Source: Candidatus Ectomicrobium neotermitis
Lineage (GTDB): Bacteria > Elusimicrobiota > Endomicrobiia > Endomicrobiales > Endomicrobiaceae
Assembly (NCBI GenBank): GCA_031283745.1
Contig: JAITBH010000086.1
Span: forward strand, 1 to 5,980
Length of the DNA: 5,980 bases
Reading direction: 5' to 3'
Every line of letters begins with the position of its first letter. Positions within the stretch are counted from its first letter, which is position 1. The translations under genes were made by a program, and so were the position numbers. Below, piece by piece: positions 5,639 through 5,980 of this stretch. The notes under the pieces were generated by a model that made no database searches, was not told where the DNA came from, and saw nothing but the letters and a program-made list of their open reading frames with translations.

Positions 5639-5980
5639 AAACAAGGCAAAAGGTAAACAGGTGGGGTGGTTTTATGTATGAAATTGAACTTTGCAATGGG
5701 CATTGCGTCGTTTATGGAGATAGCCGACAAAAGTATTTAGTTGATACGGGAAGCCCATTTTCTTTGGCGAAATCCGGTGAAATTGGCTTGTTTAATCAAC
5801 GATTTCAGGCTTCTGACGCTTTGATGGGTATATCCCTCAAACAAATAAGCTCGTTTGTCGGGACAGAAATTGATGGGTTGATAGGGGCAGATATATTAGA
5901 AAACACCGAAATAATCTTTGATTTTCTCTATGACCCTGCTTTGACTTTTTATCTAAACGGCAACAGACCAAACAGTGCTT
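5635..5980 (+). CDS. Retropepsin-like aspartic protease, partial (3' end outside window)
   Basis: The frame is open from the ATG at 5635 to the window edge, giving 115 residues. Two hallmarks of retropepsin-type aspartyl proteases are visible: the catalytic loop YLVDTGSPFSL with D37-T38-G39-S40, and the downstream IDGLIGADIL (79-88), matching the family's hydrophobic-hydrophobic-G-x-D motif. A beta-rich pattern surrounds them. One Asp per monomer implies an active homodimer unless a second DTG lies beyond the edge. There is no signal peptide or membrane segment at this end. The start at 5635 has AAGGA 7 bases upstream and overlaps the previous stop (ATGA). An alternative ATG at 5674 has AGGTGGGG (5659-5666) 7 bases ahead and begins right at the domain (MYEIELCNG), so both starts are credible. 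Substrates are unknown. Confidence 0.75.
   Translation, partial: MKTRQKVNRWGGFMYEIELCNGHCVVYGDSRQKYLVDTGSPFSLAKSGEIGLFNQRFQASDALMGISLKQISSFVGTEIDGLIGADILENTEIIFDFLYDPALTFYLNGNRPNSA

Overview
This window looks like bacterial chromosome from a low-GC, diderm-type organism. From the first downstream gene onward the DNA is AT-rich: one 60-base line inside the DUF2779 gene counts about 35% GC. The first 786 bases are visibly richer: one line there counts about 53% GC, with different codon use. TGA is used as a stop. A SurA-like chaperone N-domain, a bactofilin and a membrane-anchored M23 peptidase together point to a Gram-negative cell envelope. An Elusimicrobiota-like host is a guess from the overall flavour and is not demonstrated.

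Layout. (1) 1-786, plus strand: the C-terminal 261 residues of a large DUF499-type AAA+ ATPase, which runs in from upstream. Such proteins usually sit in phage-defence islands with a DUF1156 methylase and a helicase. (2) 787-1036: a short non-coding junction with three stem-loop terminators between two converging genes; the last overlaps the 3' end of the next gene. (3) 1028-2488, minus: a DUF2779 protein that joins a Cas4/RecB-like nuclease domain with four iron-sulfur-type cysteines to a C-terminal DEDD/RNase H-like exonuclease domain. (4) 2621-3190, plus: maf, a house-cleaning nucleotide pyrophosphatase. Its coding region contains a perfect 16-bp hairpin that looks like a terminator. (5) 3193-5233, minus: a compact three-gene envelope operon transcribed in the order M23 peptidase, bactofilin, SurA-like protein, with 4-6 nt gaps and a good sigma70-type promoter directly upstream. 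(6) 5435 to the window end, plus, divergent from the operon: a 67-aa unknown protein, translationally coupled by an ATGA overlap to a retropepsin-like aspartic protease that is cut by the window edge.

How they work together. The M23-bactofilin pairing is a recognised cell-shape module: bactofilin polymers position or regulate a peptidoglycan hydrolase. The SurA-like protein may help an exported or membrane protein fold. The retropepsin-like pair opposite may be unrelated. The DUF499 fragment and the DUF2779 nuclease are the accessory part of the window. They converge and are separated by strong terminators, so they are not one operon, although they may share a defence neighbourhood.

The most noteworthy observations are the perfect palindrome inside maf, which could end transcription of the converging operon; the near-leaderless promoter arrangement of the M23 gene with an inverted repeat over its -35; the uncharacterised Cas4-exonuclease fusion; and the small-protein/retropepsin pair.
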